A stretch of 64,000 bases of DNA from JAAUTG01 sp964458705 (lineage in GTDB: Bacteria; Bacteroidota; Bacteroidia; Chitinophagales; Saprospiraceae), in NCBI GenBank assembly GCA_964458705.1, contig CAYWKD010000020.1, forward strand, positions 4,196 through 68,195. The letters run 5' to 3'. The notes below the pieces were generated by a model. The model was not told where the DNA came from. It made no database searches and was given only the letters and a program-made list of their open reading frames with translations. This document shows, piece by piece, positions 16,015 to 25,717 of the stretch. The stretch's first letter is position 1. The number at the start of each line of letters is the position of its first letter. The position numbers and the translations under genes are program-made.

Positions 16015-19000
16015 TTAACGCACTTTGCTAAACGGAAGTGCCTTAATGTTCATTGCGTCTGTAATTTTTAAGACGTACCATCCAGTCTTTAATGTGCCCA
16101 AGTCTATCGCCCAAGTGTTGTTACCTGCTTGAGCCAACTGTTTTTGTTGCAGAATAATTCTACCTGTTGCATCAACTATTTGTAATTGTATCCAAGCACT
16201 TTCAGCCGACCAATAACTCACCTGTGAGGTCTTTTGAACTGGATTAGGAAACAGCTCAATCGCTGGATATTGATCTTGAACAGCGTAAGAGCGGTTGCGA
16301 GTAGCTGGCGCACATATAATTTGTACATAGTTTTCCGCTACATCAGCACATCCAGTGGCAACAACAGTAGCATCGAATAAATCGCCTATTTTCAAATTCA
16401 ACTCCCCTGTGTAAACAGCACCATACACGCGATAAAATCCAATAGAATGAATATCAAAATCATAACTACCCTCAGATAAACCAACAATTACATTTTGCGT
16501 ATTCGTTACAATGAGCAAAGGATTATCACTTTCCGATACGCCTGAAACTTGAAACTGCAAGCTATCTGCAATACCATCGCCGACAAAGGTAATCACAGAA
16601 GTAGCACCATCCGCAGTAGTAATTTTGTCTATGCTAGGTGTTGTTTTATAAACAGAAAGAAAGTTATCAGAAAAACTGTAGCAAGCATCTGCCTCAACTC
16701 GATTGGTGAGTGTATCACCAATAGTCAGTGCTAAATTAGCTGCGTAGGAAATACCGTAAATTCGATACTGACCTTCATCGAAGTGCGTAAAATTCTGCAA
16801 AATACCATTGGGTAGTGCCAGAATTACATTGGTTGTGTCTGTAACAATATATCGGTAGTCTTGCGAGGAAAGTGAATTATTTCTTAACACAACAATATCT
16901 GGTAGATCATCATTCGGGCAAATTGTAATCTCAGCTGCACCTGTAATATCGCTAACACTACCACCATCCACTAATTGGCGTTCCACAATGACTTCATTTT
17001 TAGCCCATTCATAGCAGCCTATGGCGATACTGCTAGTACTCAGATTATCTCCAACAGTTAATAGCAAATCCGATTGGTGTGCTATCCCTTGGACAATGAG
17101 TACGTTCTTATTGAATTGCCCCAAATCAATCATAGCATCCTGAGTGATTGCTAACACCTCATTCTTTCGATCGGTAACCACGTAGCTGTATTGAGCAGCA
17201 CTAGCTCCCACCCTATTTAACTCAAAATACTGGCTTGTTCCTAGCGCAGCACAAAGTCCGACAGAACTATTATTTCCATTTACTTCTACTATTCCTGACT
17301 CAAGGCGACTTCTAATAATAGTAATATGATTTTCAGAAACTGAAAAACAATCGGTAGATAAGTTACTACTCAACACATTCTGACCAATACGCCCAGTGAA
17401 AGTGCCAGTATATTGAACTCCCCAAACCTTAACAATACTCGGACCTATGCGCTCAAAGTTTTGAATATTGCCATTTAAAAGCTGAATAATCACATCATTA
17501 GCATCCGTTATTACGAACTTGAAATTTTCTTCTATCTCTTCCATTGCATAAAAACCAATGTAGTCAGCTTGACCATCACCATAGCAAATTGCTATTTGCT
17601 CTTCTTGCTGAAAGGTTTGTATGCGGACGGATTTAGCGCGTTTCAGTTCTATTTCAATGGCATTCATAGATAGCTCCTCGCACTGATCTGAAAGTGCTAC
17701 ACGAGTAACGTCTGCTCCAATTTCCGCTACTATATTTCCTGTGTAGGATACGCCCCAAATTCGTAAATTCCCCGTTAAATTACCAGCGATAGAGACGCTA
17801 TCGCCACTACTAATGGCTATTAAATGATTGTTCTCATCCGTCAATAAGTAAGCGTAATTAGTATTTGCGTCGCTCGTATTTAATACTTTAATCATTCTTG
17901 CTGCCTCACTATTACTACAAAATGACAGCGTTTCCTCAAATTCAGAGGTTGCTACCAACGTGGCTGTTGGTGCTTGAACTTGTAGTGTAATGGATTTTTC
18001 TGAGATATTAAAGCAGCCTGTCGAAAGCGAACTATCGAATAAATTTTCGCCCACAGTAACGGACAATTCACCCGTGTAAGCAATACCGAAAATATGATAT
18101 GCTCCAATGGATAAAGAATCAATCGCTAATATATCTTCAGCATAGGTTAAAATCTGATTTGCAGTATCTACTAGAATGTAGCTGTAATAATCACCAATAG
18201 CAGATGAATGCTTGAGTGGAATACTACTTGGTGTGTTCGGACAGATAAAAGCTGTTGTTGTACCTTCCATTGTAGTGACCTCTCCTGCGGATGGCTCTGT
18301 CCAGTCTATATTTATTATGTTTTCAGATAGTTCGTAACATTCACTGGAATAAATAGTGTTGGCACTCAGCGTATCTCCTACATTCAAATCCAACGTATCT
18401 AAATGCGAAATACCCCGCACTTTGAATTGTCCTGTTTCATCTTCAGTCATCAAGAAAAATCCATTTTCAGAAATGGCTCGCAGCACATTGGCTTCATTGA
18501 TTAGCAGGAACGAATAAGTCAAATCAGGATTAGTGCTGTTGGATGCTACCCAAAATGGTTTTTCCGTAAAAACAGATGGACAGTTATAGGAAGAAGTGCC
18601 ACCACCTCGAAAAGCAATATTTCCACCAACAGGTGTTATTGAATTGATTTGAACGAAGTTATCCGATAAATCATAGCAGCCTGTTGAAATTGGATTAATA
18701 GTAAGCTCATCACCAACCTGAAGTAATAACTCTCCCGTGTATGTAGCAGCATATACTCTTCGAGTAACTCCAAAACTTCGCAACCCAAAAGAGTTGCTGG
18801 TTTGAATAGCACTGATAGTGCCGTTGCTATCGGTCAAAATATAAACAATCGCACCTTCCGATTGAGTTTCTGCCAGTACATCCACAACTGATGAGCCACA
18901 AATTGTAATGGATGTTGCTCCACCTGATGTTTTGATTTGTCCTATTTCTAACGCATTCTTTATCAAGATAATGCTGTTATTAGAAAGTGTAAAACAATTC

Positions 19001-20025
19001 TTGGCGATCGTGGCACTGCTCTGGCTATCTCCAATTTTTACCGCTAAGCTATTCGTGTAAGCAACACCAGTTACTTGAAGAATGCCCTGTGGCAGAGTAT
19101 TTGCATCAAGTTGGTTGATATTTTCTAAAATATTTATGACCAACCCTGTTTCATCTTGAACAATATAAGCATAGTTTGAAGCAATTGTATCTATGGAGTG
19201 CTTGAACTCAATAGTTCGCAGCGATTCACAAATAAGCATTGTATCGCGATCACTTCCAATTAAACTAATACTGTTGCTAGGCGGCTGAGTCAGTGCAAGT
19301 GTAACAAAATTGCTAGAAAGCGAATAGCAATCACTTGCTAAGTAGCCACTTCTTAATTTTTCGCCTACACGATTGATTAAATCCCCACGATAAGCCATAC
19401 CATAAATGCGATAGTTAGCTTCCTCTAAACCATTCAGTAACAGTGCCGTATTCGTAGAAAATTGTAATATTACATCGTTATCATCCACTAATAAATAAGC
19501 ATATTGAGTGCTTGTATCTCCACTGTGTTGGAGAGCAATACGCCCTAGAGTAGGATCATCGGGGCAGAATGAGAGCGAAGTTGCTCCGTTGCTACTTATT
19601 ACTCCTGCATCAGGAATCGTTTTTCGTACAGCTATAAAATTACTAGAAAGCGTGAAGCAGCTATCCGCAAGCACTGTTCCATCAAGCATTTGCCCTATTG
19701 AAACGGTTGAGGTGCCTTCATAAGCTACACCATATACTTTTATCAAATCTTGGTTAGCTCGTTCAAAGTCGATTCGCCCATTTGTGCGTATATCAATTAT
19801 TAAACCATTTTCATTCGTGAGAATATAGAGATACTGCTCACTATCGGCATCGGTTTGAAACGCTATTTCATCGGTTCTACCGTCACTTGGACAAGTCAGC
19901 ACCAATGAGGTATCACCTGTTGAAGTGCGTATTTGATGGCTTTGCACACACTGTGCTTGAATCAATAATTGGTTTAAGAACAGAAAGGTTACTAGTGTAA
20001 TCGTTTCACGGATAAAGTAGCACAT
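16015..20025 (-). CDS. Giant secreted repeat protein with T9SS sorting domain
   Basis: The 1336-residue protein has a signal peptide (FLFLNQLLIQAQ). About eleven tandem repeats of roughly 110 residues follow, and then a C-terminal Por-secretion-type domain (AIELFPNPVQKTSQVSY, DATGRIILQQ, LKTGWYVLKI) for type IX export and surface attachment. Each repeat reads: Cys in an IxxCP-like strand; YAYILTDENNxI-like strand; YRIYGxAYTGxL strand; xVGDxL; then C-[YF]-x-L-S-x-N. The two Cys per repeat probably form one disulphide. Repeat 11 lacks the first Cys (SVITFVGDG). I recall such repeats from Saprospiria secreted proteins; ligand or function is unknown. Confidence 0.85.
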   Translation of the reverse strand: MCYFIRETITLVTFLFLNQLLIQAQCVQSHQIRTSTGDTSLVLTCPSDGRTDEIAFQTDADSEQYLYILTNENGLIIDIRTNGRIDFERANQDLIKVYGVAYEGTSTVSIGQMLDGTVLADSCFTLSSNFIAVRKTIPDAGVISSNGATSLSFCPDDPTLGRIALQHSGDTSTQYAYLLVDDNDVILQFSTNTALLLNGLEEANYRIYGMAYRGDLINRVGEKLRSGYLASDCYSLSSNFVTLALTQPPSNSISLIGSDRDTMLICESLRTIEFKHSIDTIASNYAYIVQDETGLVINILENINQLDANTLPQGILQVTGVAYTNSLAVKIGDSQSSATIAKNCFTLSNNSIILIKNALEIGQIKTSGGATSITICGSSVVDVLAETQSEGAIVYILTDSNGTISAIQTSNSFGLRSFGVTRRVYAATYTGELLLQVGDELTINPISTGCYDLSDNFVQINSITPVGGNIAFRGGGTSSYNCPSVFTEKPFWVASNSTNPDLTYSFLLINEANVLRAISENGFFLMTEDETGQFKVRGISHLDTLDLNVGDTLSANTIYSSECYELSENIINIDWTEPSAGEVTTMEGTTTAFICPNTPSSIPLKHSSAIGDYYSYILVDTANQILTYAEDILAIDSLSIGAYHIFGIAYTGELSVTVGENLFDSSLSTGCFNISEKSITLQVQAPTATLVATSEFEETLSFCSNSEAARMIKVLNTSDANTNYAYLLTDENNHLIAISSGDSVSIAGNLTGNLRIWGVSYTGNIVAEIGADVTRVALSDQCEELSMNAIEIELKRAKSVRIQTFQQEEQIAICYGDGQADYIGFYAMEEIEENFKFVITDANDVIIQLLNGNIQNFERIGPSIVKVWGVQYTGTFTGRIGQNVLSSNLSTDCFSVSENHITIIRSRLESGIVEVNGNNSSVGLCAALGTSQYFELNRVGASAAQYSYVVTDRKNEVLAITQDAMIDLGQFNKNVLIVQGIAHQSDLLLTVGDNLSTSSIAIGCYEWAKNEVIVERQLVDGGSVSDITGAAEITICPNDDLPDIVVLRNNSLSSQDYRYIVTDTTNVILALPNGILQNFTHFDEGQYRIYGISYAANLALTIGDTLTNRVEADACYSFSDNFLSVYKTTPSIDKITTADGATSVITFVGDGIADSLQFQVSGVSESDNPLLIVTNTQNVIVGLSEGSYDFDIHSIGFYRVYGAVYTGELNLKIGDLFDATVVATGCADVAENYVQIICAPATRNRSYAVQDQYPAIELFPNPVQKTSQVSYWSAESAWIQLQIVDATGRIILQQKQLAQAGNNTWAIDLGTLKTGWYVLKITDAMNIKALPFSKVR

Positions 20026-20284
20026 ATTTATCAGACTTTAATTTATGTTTATGGTAATTACTCTAACTATATTAATTGAGTCATAACGACCCTATTCTTA
20101 CGATGGAAGGGACTCGCAAGATTCAATATTTATGTAGTTGATATTGTTTTCTTTGGATTTTGGTGATAGAACCTAATCCATAGTGATGCTAGAAAGGGTA
20201 GAAAATTTCAGAAACGATTATGGTATGTTGCTAGAGAAAAGTGAAGATATATACCTTTCCTATAGCCTTACAAATGTAAATAAA

Positions 20285-21109
20285 CTATTCAGGATTATTC
20301 AAACAATCTTTGTTAATTCCTAAAATGTATTTACTAACTACCTTAATATTTTTTGCAGATGTTGCTCCTTTAAAGCCTGTTATCATTTCATCTTTCATTT
20401 GTCTAGCTGCTATTTTTGTCAGTCGTTGAGCAATAGGCAAATACGACCAGTGCCATCGCTCTTCGTTGTAGCCATTTGGTCGAGCCACTCCTTTCGGGGA
20501 GTAGGGTTGACAAAAACCAAAGTCAGCAGCGTTGGCAGTCAACCAATCATAGATTTTTTTTCCTTTACCCGTATCAAAATAAGCATTTGTAAAGGCGTTC
20601 AAGTCAATGTCCGTTCCCCAGTGATGTCTTGAGGTGCCAGGCATCGAACTAAACCGAAGTATTTTTAAGGCACGTTCTGTGGAGTCGGGCGTAGTAAGTG
20701 CTAGATTTTCTCCATTTTCAATTTTTCTTGCCCCCGTCCATTTGGCTTCCCATATTCCTTTCTGAGCGTTAAAATTTCGAGTAGCCGATCGAATGATTAG
20801 CTTAACGCTATCCTTCAAAGCCGCATTATACATCTTCTTGAAGGCTTCGTAGGTGTCCTTTCTCAAATACAGACCCTCTCGATCGGCATATTTAGTAGCT
20901 ATTAAGCTGAAATCGGGATGTTCACTAGGTTCAAATTTACCCATCAGGTAATCTATATCAAACTGAGCCATTGAGCTATCCATGACTACTTTGTTCTTGG
21001 CTGTTTGAAGGACTACAGAATCTAAGGATTGATTTGCAATTTTATTATTCGTCTCAACATTAGAACAAGCTAAAGTGAGGCTGATTAATATTAAAAGTAA
21101 TCTAATCAT
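20285..21109 (-). CDS. VanY-like D-alanyl-D-alanine carboxypeptidase lipoprotein (M15 family)
   Basis: Zinc carboxypeptidase that trims peptidoglycan stem peptides or a related substrate. It has a lipoprotein signal with Cys at residue 15 (ISLTLACSN). The M15 zinc signature is intact: SRHHWGTDIDLNAF supplies His and Asp, and ERWHWSY supplies the second His next to the catalytic Glu. The length of 274 aa is usual. It is the third gene of an apparent minus-strand operon, 43 nt behind the Omp28-like lipoprotein, so it would be co-expressed with the TonB receptor upstream. Confidence 0.88.
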   Translation of the reverse strand: MIRLLLILISLTLACSNVETNNKIANQSLDSVVLQTAKNKVVMDSSMAQFDIDYLMGKFEPSEHPDFSLIATKYADREGLYLRKDTYEAFKKMYNAALKDSVKLIIRSATRNFNAQKGIWEAKWTGARKIENGENLALTTPDSTERALKILRFSSMPGTSRHHWGTDIDLNAFTNAYFDTGKGKKIYDWLTANAADFGFCQPYSPKGVARPNGYNEERWHWSYLPIAQRLTKIAARQMKDEMITGFKGATSAKNIKVVSKYILGINKDCLNNPE

Positions 21110-21152
21110 GGCAAATATTTTTTACGCTAAAACAAATAGCAAAACACAACAA

Positions 21153-22031
21153 TCACTTCACTTCTAGCTTCACTCGCTCCGCTTGTAAAACCGCTTTTGT
21201 AGCATCTAAATTGTAATGAACAAAAGCAACTAACTCACAGTTGATGGCGATCCATTCCTCGGGAACTCGAAAACTGAACGATTGCTCAATAAAGGTACCA
21301 ATAGCAAAGCGTTCGCCGAGCAGCTTTCCGTCAAAAGGGGTAAGCATGAACCTCAAAATGTGGTTGTGCTCGTAGTCTTCTACCAAGCCATCGAAATCGA
21401 GTTGAGCATCCACTACACCGTTTTCTAAAAGCATAACGCTCAAAAAAAGAGATTCATTGATCGCTTTATTGAGCAACATAGAAACATCTAGCATCAAATT
21501 TCTGGAAGTGCTATCATAGGTTTGGATGAGATTAATAGCTAAACTCGGAGGTTCTTTTAGTATTTCTTCGATTAGTCCTGCCCAGATCGCCTGTCCTTGT
21601 TGCAATCGGCCGGCGTTGGAAGGTGCTATTCGATTGACAACCGCAGAAGGATAGCCTAGCGGTTGTCCTAAAAATTCTAGCAATTGATCGCCCGCATCCG
21701 TTCTAAAATCATATTTGCTCTCGGGCAGCGGAAAAGCAAAACTGCCAGAGGAATGAATAGAAACGGGAATCAAATTATCGCCAAACCTAGCTTTGAGGTT
21801 TTCAATTTCAGCTGCTCCATCAGGGCAATTTGGGCATCTTACTCCCGTAAATTCTTCGATGATGACGTTGCGCTCAACCAATTCTTGAGGTCCTAACGGT
21901 GGTATAACAGGTGCATTTTCAGAGCAGGCAATTGTCAGAAAAACAATAGCAAGGAGAAAAACGGCACTTCTCAGCGAATTATTCGCAAAATTTTCAATCC
22001 TTATCCGTAGTAAATGATTACAGTAGTTCAT
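21153..22031 (-). CDS. Omp28-like outer-membrane lipoprotein
   Basis: The protein has a lipobox at FLTIAC (Cys36) and an Omp28-type core: RNVIIEEFTGVRCPNCPDGA contains a thioredoxin-like C-P-N-C (Cys66, Cys69), followed by LIPVSIHSSG and FLGQPLGYPSAVVNR. Omp28-like proteins are outer-membrane lipoproteins with a thioredoxin-like domain. The gene starts three nucleotides after the end of the TonB receptor gene, so the two are translationally close and very likely work together. The N-terminal 20 residues before the hydrophobic stretch are unusually long for a lipoprotein signal; a non-ATG start inside could shorten it. Confidence 0.85.
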   Translation of the reverse strand: MNYCNHLLRIRIENFANNSLRSAVFLLAIVFLTIACSENAPVIPPLGPQELVERNVIIEEFTGVRCPNCPDGAAEIENLKARFGDNLIPVSIHSSGSFAFPLPESKYDFRTDAGDQLLEFLGQPLGYPSAVVNRIAPSNAGRLQQGQAIWAGLIEEILKEPPSLAINLIQTYDSTSRNLMLDVSMLLNKAINESLFLSVMLLENGVVDAQLDFDGLVEDYEHNHILRFMLTPFDGKLLGERFAIGTFIEQSFSFRVPEEWIAINCELVAFVHYNLDATKAVLQAERVKLEVK

Positions 22032-22034
22032 TTC

Positions 22035-24311
22035 TTAAAACTTAAAATCAATCCCAAGACTTGGAAGTATGGGCAACTGATTTACTCTTTCATATCGAAC
22101 TCGATCAAAAAAGAAAATATTATCTCGATCATACGCATTAGTTATGCTGGCAATCACATCAAGTTTCGTAGTGCGACTAAATTCAAAAGTTCGTTTCAAT
22201 GATACATCCAAACGGTGATAGTAAGGCAATCTAGCACTGTTGCGCTCATCGGCATATATAATTCCTAAATCTGGATTTTCAGTAAGTACATCCGTTTCTA
22301 AGCCCTCTCCAAAATTAAAGTTAGAGTAAAAGCCCTGTGTCGGTGTAAATGGAAATCCTGAACCTAGATTCCATCTAGCACTTGCTTCCCAAAGATTATT
22401 AGCCCCAAAATTTTGAGTGATGAGGAAGTTGACATTATGGCGACGATCAAAAACAGTAGGATAAACCTGCTGTCCATCATCTCGCGTTACTTTGCCTAAG
22501 GAGTAGGTTGCCCATACATAAGTTTTAGGCGTTTCGTATTTCAAGGACAGATCAAGTCCATAGGCTTCGCCTGTTTCGACAGCAAAATCAGGATCTTGTG
22601 CGCTAAGTTTGTTTCGGTTAATATTGATAATTTGAGAAAAGTCTTTAAAGTAAGTCTCCACATTCAAAGTCAAGCGGTTGGATAAATCAACTTCAAAACC
22701 TCCGATAGCGTGAGCGGCTTTTTGCAATCGGTCGGCTGTTGGCTCTCTTGTGCCAGGCTCGAAGATAGTTTGCTCTGGACCCGCTAAGAATCCAACAAAT
22801 AAGTTGACAATATCGCGCTCATTCACAGAGCTCACTAAATTCTGTGAATATAATCCTCCTGCCAACTTAAAGCGTAAGGCATCTGAGAAGTTATATTTGA
22901 ATCCAAAACGCGGTTCCAATCGCACTTTAGACTGTGAGGCATAGACTTGCAGGCGAACACTGGGCTCAAAAATTATTTTATCCCATTTTTGCTTATATTT
23001 TATATATCCTGCTAGTTCAGTTGTAAAATCAGTCTGAGAAATGGTATTGCCTACAAAATTCTTAAACTCAAAATCCGTATTGATACCATTGAACACAAAA
23101 CCATATTGAATTTCATTGTTTGCTCCAAAAGTAGTGAAGTTCAATCTTGCAAATAGATCAGAAATACTACTCTGTCTAGGGTTGCCATCGGCTTCGACCA
23201 ATTCAATGCCATAATCAGAAAACCCAACTGTACCATCAATGACTACCGTAGAATTGGGTGGTATGAGCGTGAAATTCGCTCCACCTCCCGTGGTAGTCCA
23301 GTCTAAATTGGCAATACCCTCAAAGTTGACTTGATCTTTAAAGTTAAAACCGAATAAATTGAGCTTACTACCATTGCCCGTTTGAAACGACAGTTTTCCA
23401 TAAATATCGGTAAAGTTGTAAGGTAAACCTGTAGAATCAATGGGAGAATAATTGTAAAAAATATCAGCAGTCTGATCTATGTATGATTGCTTAGCAGTAA
23501 ACAAAAAGGAAGAACTGCCACCACCATCTGTTTTCAATTTCTTAATCGGTCCTTCTGCTAATATTTTAGATTGAAAAGGATTAACAGCCACTACGCCGCC
23601 ATACTTTTTCTTATTGCCCTCTCTAGTTTTTATATCTACAATAGCCGAAATTCTACCTCCATATTCCGCATTAAAACCTCCTGTCAAAACATCTACACTG
23701 CGAATCGTCTCTGTTTCAAAAACAGAGACGAAACCAATAGAGTGAAATGGATTATAGATGGTCATGCCGTCTAAAAGAATTTTGTTTTGTATGGGAGCAC
23801 CTCCACGAATGTACAACTGCCCTCCCTGATCGCCCGAAACAATTATACCAGGCAGCACAGGCAGGTACTGAGCAATATCTGCTACACCTCCCGTCGAAGG
23901 TAAAGATCGAATTTGTTCTGCTGTTACGGTCAATTTAGAAACTTGCACATCTGAGCGCGCTTGTTCTCTTTGCCCAGATATATCTACTGACGTTAGCTCC
24001 ACTGCTGCTGCTTGAATATAGACTTGTTGATAAGCTATTCCTCCTTCTTTGAGGGTGACGGCTATGCTTGTACTATCGTAGCCTAAATAAGTAACCACTA
24101 AATTATACTCGCCAATGGGTACATTGGTCAAATTAAAGAAGCCATCTAAATCAGTAGTTGTACCTAACATGGTTCCTTCTAGCCTTACATTGCCATAAAT
24201 AATTGGCTCTCCGCTATCTTGATCGAATACATTTCCTCTCACAGTGCCCGTTTGCGCTAACAATCCAACTGCTCCATTCAAAAGCAGCAATAAACCTAGG
24301 AGTGATTTCAT
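22035..24311 (-). CDS. TonB-dependent receptor
   Basis: Outer-membrane receptor of 758 aa. Signal peptide to LLAQTG; N-terminal carboxypeptidase-like domain (VRGNVFDQDSGEPIIYGNV to LVVTYLGYDSTSI, about 24-95); plug domain (VADIAQYLPVLPGIIVSGDQ, LYIRGGAPIQNKILLDGM, DVLTGGFNAEYGGRISAIVD); then a beta-barrel with a C-terminal strand ending GIDFKF. The GGFNAEYGGRIS pattern fits the receptor subgroup that pairs with small lipoproteins. It leads the operon with the Omp28-like lipoprotein and the VanY-like peptidase. The substrate is unknown, though the two partners suggest peptide or envelope material. Confidence 0.9.
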   Translation of the reverse strand: MKSLLGLLLLLNGAVGLLAQTGTVRGNVFDQDSGEPIIYGNVRLEGTMLGTTTDLDGFFNLTNVPIGEYNLVVTYLGYDSTSIAVTLKEGGIAYQQVYIQAAAVELTSVDISGQREQARSDVQVSKLTVTAEQIRSLPSTGGVADIAQYLPVLPGIIVSGDQGGQLYIRGGAPIQNKILLDGMTIYNPFHSIGFVSVFETETIRSVDVLTGGFNAEYGGRISAIVDIKTREGNKKKYGGVVAVNPFQSKILAEGPIKKLKTDGGGSSSFLFTAKQSYIDQTADIFYNYSPIDSTGLPYNFTDIYGKLSFQTGNGSKLNLFGFNFKDQVNFEGIANLDWTTTGGGANFTLIPPNSTVVIDGTVGFSDYGIELVEADGNPRQSSISDLFARLNFTTFGANNEIQYGFVFNGINTDFEFKNFVGNTISQTDFTTELAGYIKYKQKWDKIIFEPSVRLQVYASQSKVRLEPRFGFKYNFSDALRFKLAGGLYSQNLVSSVNERDIVNLFVGFLAGPEQTIFEPGTREPTADRLQKAAHAIGGFEVDLSNRLTLNVETYFKDFSQIININRNKLSAQDPDFAVETGEAYGLDLSLKYETPKTYVWATYSLGKVTRDDGQQVYPTVFDRRHNVNFLITQNFGANNLWEASARWNLGSGFPFTPTQGFYSNFNFGEGLETDVLTENPDLGIIYADERNSARLPYYHRLDVSLKRTFEFSRTTKLDVIASITNAYDRDNIFFFDRVRYERVNQLPILPSLGIDFKF

Positions 24312-24462
24312 ATTTTTCTCTTAAATAGATATTTTTTCAATATAACATAAATAATAAAGTTAAATCCCTTGCGTATTTATCAGCCTCAACGTTAATTGAT
24401 TAATTACAGAAGCTAAGGTAATAAGGTTATCTATAAAATAGCTTATTGTTCTTATTTTAGCA

Positions 24463-25452
24463 CTATATCATCTTTACCTCATTCGTCAATATATTACCTG
24501 ACTCAAATTGTGTGATATTATCCAATGTTATTTGAGCAATTTGTGATAATGCTTCTTTTGTGAGAAAGCCTTGGTGTGAGGTAATTAGCACATTGGGAAA
24601 AGTCATAAGTCTAGCAATGACATCATCACGAATAATTTCATCTGATAAATCTTTAAAAAAAAGATTCTCTTCTTGTTCGTAAACATCTATACCCAAATAT
24701 CCAAGTTGTTCATTCTTCAGAGCTTCGACGGTTGCAAGTGTATCCACCAGTGCGCCTCTACTTGTATTGATAAGCATTGCTCCCTTTTTCATCTGAGTGA
24801 GCCTAGATTTATTAATTAGATGAAAAGTCTGTGGTGTCAATGGACAATGTAGAGAAACCACATCTGAGCTAGCCAGTAAATCATCAAGTGATAAATATTC
24901 TATCCCAATTGCCTGAGCTGCCTGAGAAGGATATGGATCGTACCCTACTACCTTGCAGCCAAAACCTTGCATGATTTTGCCGAACGCAATTCCAATTTTC
25001 CCTGTTCCAACTACTCCAACAGTCTTTTCGTTTAGATCAAACCCTATCAGTTTTTCCAATGAAAAATTACCATCTCGAACACGATTATAAGCCTTATGAA
25101 TCTTGCGATTTAACGATAAAATTAATGCCACTGCATGCTCTGCTACTGCTTCGGGAGAATAGGCAGGCACACGCACAATTTTCATATTATGCACCCTAGC
25201 TGCCGCTAAATCTACATGATTAAACCCTGCCGACCTCAGTGCGATAAGTTGTACTCCGTTTTTGGCTAAGTGATCAATAACTTTTTTATTTAACTCATCA
25301 CTTACAAATGCACAAACACACGCTGCTCCAACTGTTAAATTAGCTGTATTTTCATTCAAAGGAGCTTCAAAGTATTCTATTTCATGCTGTTTGTTAAGTG
25401 CATCAAAGTATATTCGATCAAATGACTTTGTACTAAAAAAGGCAATTTTCAT
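24463..25452 (-). CDS. ldhA: D-lactate dehydrogenase (2-hydroxyacid dehydrogenase)
   Basis: NAD-dependent D-2-hydroxyacid dehydrogenase, probably reducing pyruvate to D-lactate. The Rossmann loop GVVGTGKIGIAFGKIMQGFG is near the middle, the substrate Arg lies in LIALRSAGFNHVD, and the catalytic His is in FPNVLITSHQGFLTKEAL. Length (329 aa) and the EEN-FFKDLSDEII region match fermentative LdhA. It is a single gene between the divergent dnaK and the TonB receptor operon. Other 2-hydroxyacid dehydrogenases are possible but less likely given the overall pattern. Confidence 0.9.
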   Translation of the reverse strand: MKIAFFSTKSFDRIYFDALNKQHEIEYFEAPLNENTANLTVGAACVCAFVSDELNKKVIDHLAKNGVQLIALRSAGFNHVDLAAARVHNMKIVRVPAYSPEAVAEHAVALILSLNRKIHKAYNRVRDGNFSLEKLIGFDLNEKTVGVVGTGKIGIAFGKIMQGFGCKVVGYDPYPSQAAQAIGIEYLSLDDLLASSDVVSLHCPLTPQTFHLINKSRLTQMKKGAMLINTSRGALVDTLATVEALKNEQLGYLGIDVYEQEENLFFKDLSDEIIRDDVIARLMTFPNVLITSHQGFLTKEALSQIAQITLDNITQFESGNILTNEVKMI

Positions 25453-25643
25453 CTTCTTGCTTTTTGTAAGAATTTATATCGAGACTATCCTACTTATAAT
25501 CCATAGGCTTAGGTATTTGTTCTTAAGCTACTTTTTTAATTGAAAAACTACTTTCCCTGTCAATTTGTCACTATTCTTTGTTTTACTCTGCCATTTTAAA
25601 CTCCCCAACGTCTAGGTTTCTTTACAAAATGACAGTTCGATTA

Positions 25644-25674
25644 TTTGGCATATGTGTTGATATACATAAAATGC
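25644..25674 (+). promoter_or_regulatory. Weak dnaK promoter candidate
   Basis: TTTG at 25644-25647 is a -33-like element and TAAAATGC at 25667-25674 a partial -7 match, spaced 19 nt. A short palindromic stretch (TATGT ... ACATA) lies between. No CIRCE-type inverted repeat is visible upstream of dnaK. Confidence 0.3.
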
Positions 25675-25717
25675 AATTCAAATTTTGAAAATAAGATAAA
25701 ACATTAAATAAGCAGCA

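Noticed and set aside
25453..25717. CIRCE-like operator upstream of dnaK
   Set aside because: The required 9-bp inverted repeat with a 9-bp spacer is not present; only a short imperfect palindrome is seen.
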